Source of the DNA: Candidatus Thalassarchaeaceae archaeon
GTDB lineage: Archaea; Thermoplasmatota; Poseidoniia; Poseidoniales; Thalassarchaeaceae
Assembly: GCA_029250565.1 (NCBI GenBank)
Contig: JAQXFA010000149.1
Location: 1 to 13,551 of the forward strand
Direction of reading: 5' to 3'
Length of the DNA stretch: 13,551 nucleotides
Shown: in pieces, positions 11,836-13,551 of the stretch
How the letters are laid out: each line of letters opens with the position of its first letter
Numbering within the stretch: position 1 is the first letter of the stretch
Notes under the pieces: model-generated
What the model saw: the letters and a program-made list of their open reading frames with translations, nothing else
What the model was told of the DNA's origin: nothing
Databases searched by the model: none
Program-made: the position numbers and the translations under genes

Positions 11836-13551
11836 TGACTCTTTTCTCAGACCCGCAAACTGCGTCGGCATTGTTGCCTGAGTTCACATTGATTGTCGGT
11901 ATTGTTTTGATGATTCTAGTTCCTAACTTAGGTAAAGGGACTTTCAGAATACCAATTCCAAATACCAATATTAGAATTCCTTACTTACTAGGCGGTGAGA
12001 GATTTACCTTCACTTCAAATCCAAGGATTCCTGGAATCATCAGTGTCCTTACATTGTTGTTTTCAACATCGTTAGCGCTTTGGAGTCAAATGGAAACACC
12101 GCTATCTGGTTCGAATGTTTGGTGTATTTCTACTGCTGGAGAAGCATTTGCATCTTGTGCTGGAATGGCTGACCCAACCGTGTTCCAGATTGATGGATTC
12201 AGTCGCTTACTCGAGATTGTATTCTACGGTTCTTTGATGCTATGCGCAGTAGCAATGTGGAGTCGCATGCCGGCTACACCTCGATTCATGATTCACGCTC
12301 AAGTATTAGCAGGTAGGAGAGAGGATGAGCGCATTCAGAAATTGTTGGACAACAGACGTCAAGTTGACTTCCACTTGTTGCTACTGATGGTAGCACTTGG
12401 AATGTCTGTGGTTGCATTAGCAAGCGATGTCTTTGTGCTATTCATTGGATTAGAATTAGCTAGCCTTTCATCATACGTTCTTATTGCTTTCATGAAAGAG
12501 AAAGAAGAAGCCCCAGAAGCGGGTATGAAATACTTCATTCTTGGTTCAGTTGCGTCAGCAGTTGGATTATACGGGGTCTCATTGCTATACTTGTGGAATG
12601 GCAATTTGCAGATATCAGACTTGGCAGCAAGTTGGCAAGCAATGGATGGCATTGATCCAATGGCATTGACAGGAATCGCCTTCTTGATGGTGACAATTGG
12701 TTTCAAAATTAGTGCAGCACCATTCCACCTTGCAACACCTGATGCTTACACTGGTGCTGCAAGCCCAGTTGCTGGAGTTTTGGCAACCGGTTCAAAGGCA
12801 ATGGGATTCGTAGTTCTGCTACGTGTGTTAGTAACTATCACAATGCCAGAAAGCGGTGAGGCATTCTGGGTTCCAATCATTGGACTGATGGCAGCCATCA
12901 CCATGACTTGGGGTAATTTGGGGGCGCTTTCAAGTGATAATCCAAAGAGAATGCTTGCCTATTCATCAGTTGCACACGCTGGCTATTTGTTGGCGGCAGT
13001 TGCAGCACTTGGACTCAATCAAGCAAGAGCAGGCGACCACGTGATCTCAGAACTCATCGTGGCGGCAATGTTGTTCCATCTCACAGTGTTGGTATTGTTC
13101 AAGTTAGGTTCGTTCCTAGTACTCTCCATGTTAGAGAGTGAAGGAAAAGGAAGCAAGATAGAGGATTTGTATGGTTTGGCCAAGCGAGAACCACTTTTGG
13201 CAACAGCACTTTTCGTATTCATGTTGGCTTTAGCAGGAGTTCCTCCACTGGCAGGTTTCCTCTCAAAGTTACTACTGGTGAGCGGTATTGTTGATGCTAC
13301 TGTTCATACCTCAATGAGTTTTGACGATGGGGTTTTGGCAACATTACAATCACTACACTGGGTGGTTTACCTCGGTCTGTTGGTGTTCCTAAACAGTGCA
13401 CTTTCACTGTACTACTATCTCCGCGTGGGATGGGTGATGTTCTTCGAAGATCCTCCAACACGTAAGAGAATGGTCTATGCGCCGTTCTTGAGGATTACAA
13501 TCATGCTATGTTTGGTTGGCACGTTAGCGTTCGGGATAGGGCCACTAGCTG
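11832..13551 (+). CDS. nuoN: Complex I subunit N (NuoN/ND2-like), proximal pump; 3' end outside window
   Basis: The proximal antiporter-like pump. The frame stays open to the right edge, giving 573 visible residues, already longer than the 485 of E. coli, so only a short C-terminus is missing. Expected residues are present: Glu208 in FIGLELASLSSYVL, Lys292 in FKISAAPFHLATPDAYTGA, Lys322 in TGSKAMGF and KRMLAYSSVAHAGYLL. Extra length comes from two cytoplasmic loops, at residues 31-67 between helices 1 and 2 and at about 145-178 between helices 3 and 4. An exoplasmic loop holds Cys98 and Cys109. I chose ATG 11832, overlapping the nuoM stop, because GAGGTG at 11821-11826 is five bases upstream, the same spacing as at nuoB, nuoD and nuoH; ATG 11835 is possible. 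Confidence 0.94.
   Translation, partial: MMTLFSDPQTASALLPEFTLIVGIVLMILVPNLGKGTFRIPIPNTNIRIPYLLGGERFTFTSNPRIPGIISVLTLLFSTSLALWSQMETPLSGSNVWCISTAGEAFASCAGMADPTVFQIDGFSRLLEIVFYGSLMLCAVAMWSRMPATPRFMIHAQVLAGRREDERIQKLLDNRRQVDFHLLLLMVALGMSVVALASDVFVLFIGLELASLSSYVLIAFMKEKEEAPEAGMKYFILGSVASAVGLYGVSLLYLWNGNLQISDLAASWQAMDGIDPMALTGIAFLMVTIGFKISAAPFHLATPDAYTGAASPVAGVLATGSKAMGFVVLLRVLVTITMPESGEAFWVPIIGLMAAITMTWGNLGALSSDNPKRMLAYSSVAHAGYLLAAVAALGLNQARAGDHVISELIVAAMLFHLTVLVLFKLGSFLVLSMLESEGKGSKIEDLYGLAKREPLLATALFVFMLALAGVPPLAGFLSKLLLVSGIVDATVHTSMSFDDGVLATLQSLHWVVYLGLLVFLNSALSLYYYLRVGWVMFFEDPPTRKRMVYAPFLRITIMLCLVGTLAFGIGPLA

Noticed and set aside
12359..12706. 115-residue - strand reading frame opposite nuoN
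   Set aside because: It is antisense to conserved nuoN helices containing Glu208, with no motif or promoter.
1..13551. CRISPR array, insertion sequence, prophage or defence system
   Set aside because: No regularly spaced direct repeats, transposase or integrase motifs or terminal inverted repeats were seen; coding space is almost fully taken by complex I genes.

Overview
The window carries most of an operon for a respiratory complex I-like NADH/F420H2/ferredoxin:quinone oxidoreductase. All of its genes lie on the + strand, behind the 3' end of an unrelated surface-protein gene. The order is nuoA-B-C-D-H-I-J(N-half)-J(C-half)-K-L-M-N. No nuoE, nuoF or nuoG lies between nuoD and nuoH, where bacteria usually keep them. 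This is the 11-subunit-type core (Q module plus membrane arm) known from archaeal Fpo/Nuo operons. The split nuoJ, strong GAGGTG ribosome-binding sites fused to stop codons, moderately AT-rich DNA and the neighbouring Ig-like-repeat membrane protein together suggest an archaeon. My best guess is a marine Thermoplasmatota such as Marine Group II/Poseidoniales. That is an inference from architecture, not a database match.

Layout. Bases 1-1374 are the C-terminal part of a secreted, membrane-anchored protein with Ig-like repeats; it has no visible link to respiration. Bases 1375-1571 are the only long gap. They hold a short GC-rich hairpin, an AT-rich stretch that could be a promoter, and a 23-codon reading frame running into nuoA. 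From 1572 to the right edge the genes are almost gap-free, with 0-16 bp spacers or 1-8 bp overlaps, so they are very probably one transcription unit. nuoN is cut by the right edge but nearly complete (573 residues visible).

How it works together. NuoB, C, D and I form the peripheral Q module that passes electrons through three 4Fe-4S clusters (two in NuoI, N2 in NuoB) to a quinone bound between NuoB and NuoD. NuoH, A, J and K join it to the antiporter-like pumps NuoL, M and N. The electron-entry partner is not encoded here.

The most unusual aspect is how many core subunits carry extra soluble segments. NuoI has about 80 additional residues between its two iron-sulfur motifs, including a probable small SH3/Tudor-like beta-barrel. 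NuoH has about 60 extra residues in its first cytoplasmic loop plus a C-terminal extension. NuoA has an insertion in its first loop and lacks a normally conserved membrane glutamate. NuoN has two enlarged cytoplasmic loops, NuoL a histidine-rich loop, and NuoM and NuoN matching cysteine pairs in exoplasmic loops. NuoD keeps two cysteines at former [NiFe]-hydrogenase ligand positions. I see no mobile element, CRISPR array, tRNA or rRNA. There is no wholly new system here; the novelty, if any, lies in this elaborated complex I.
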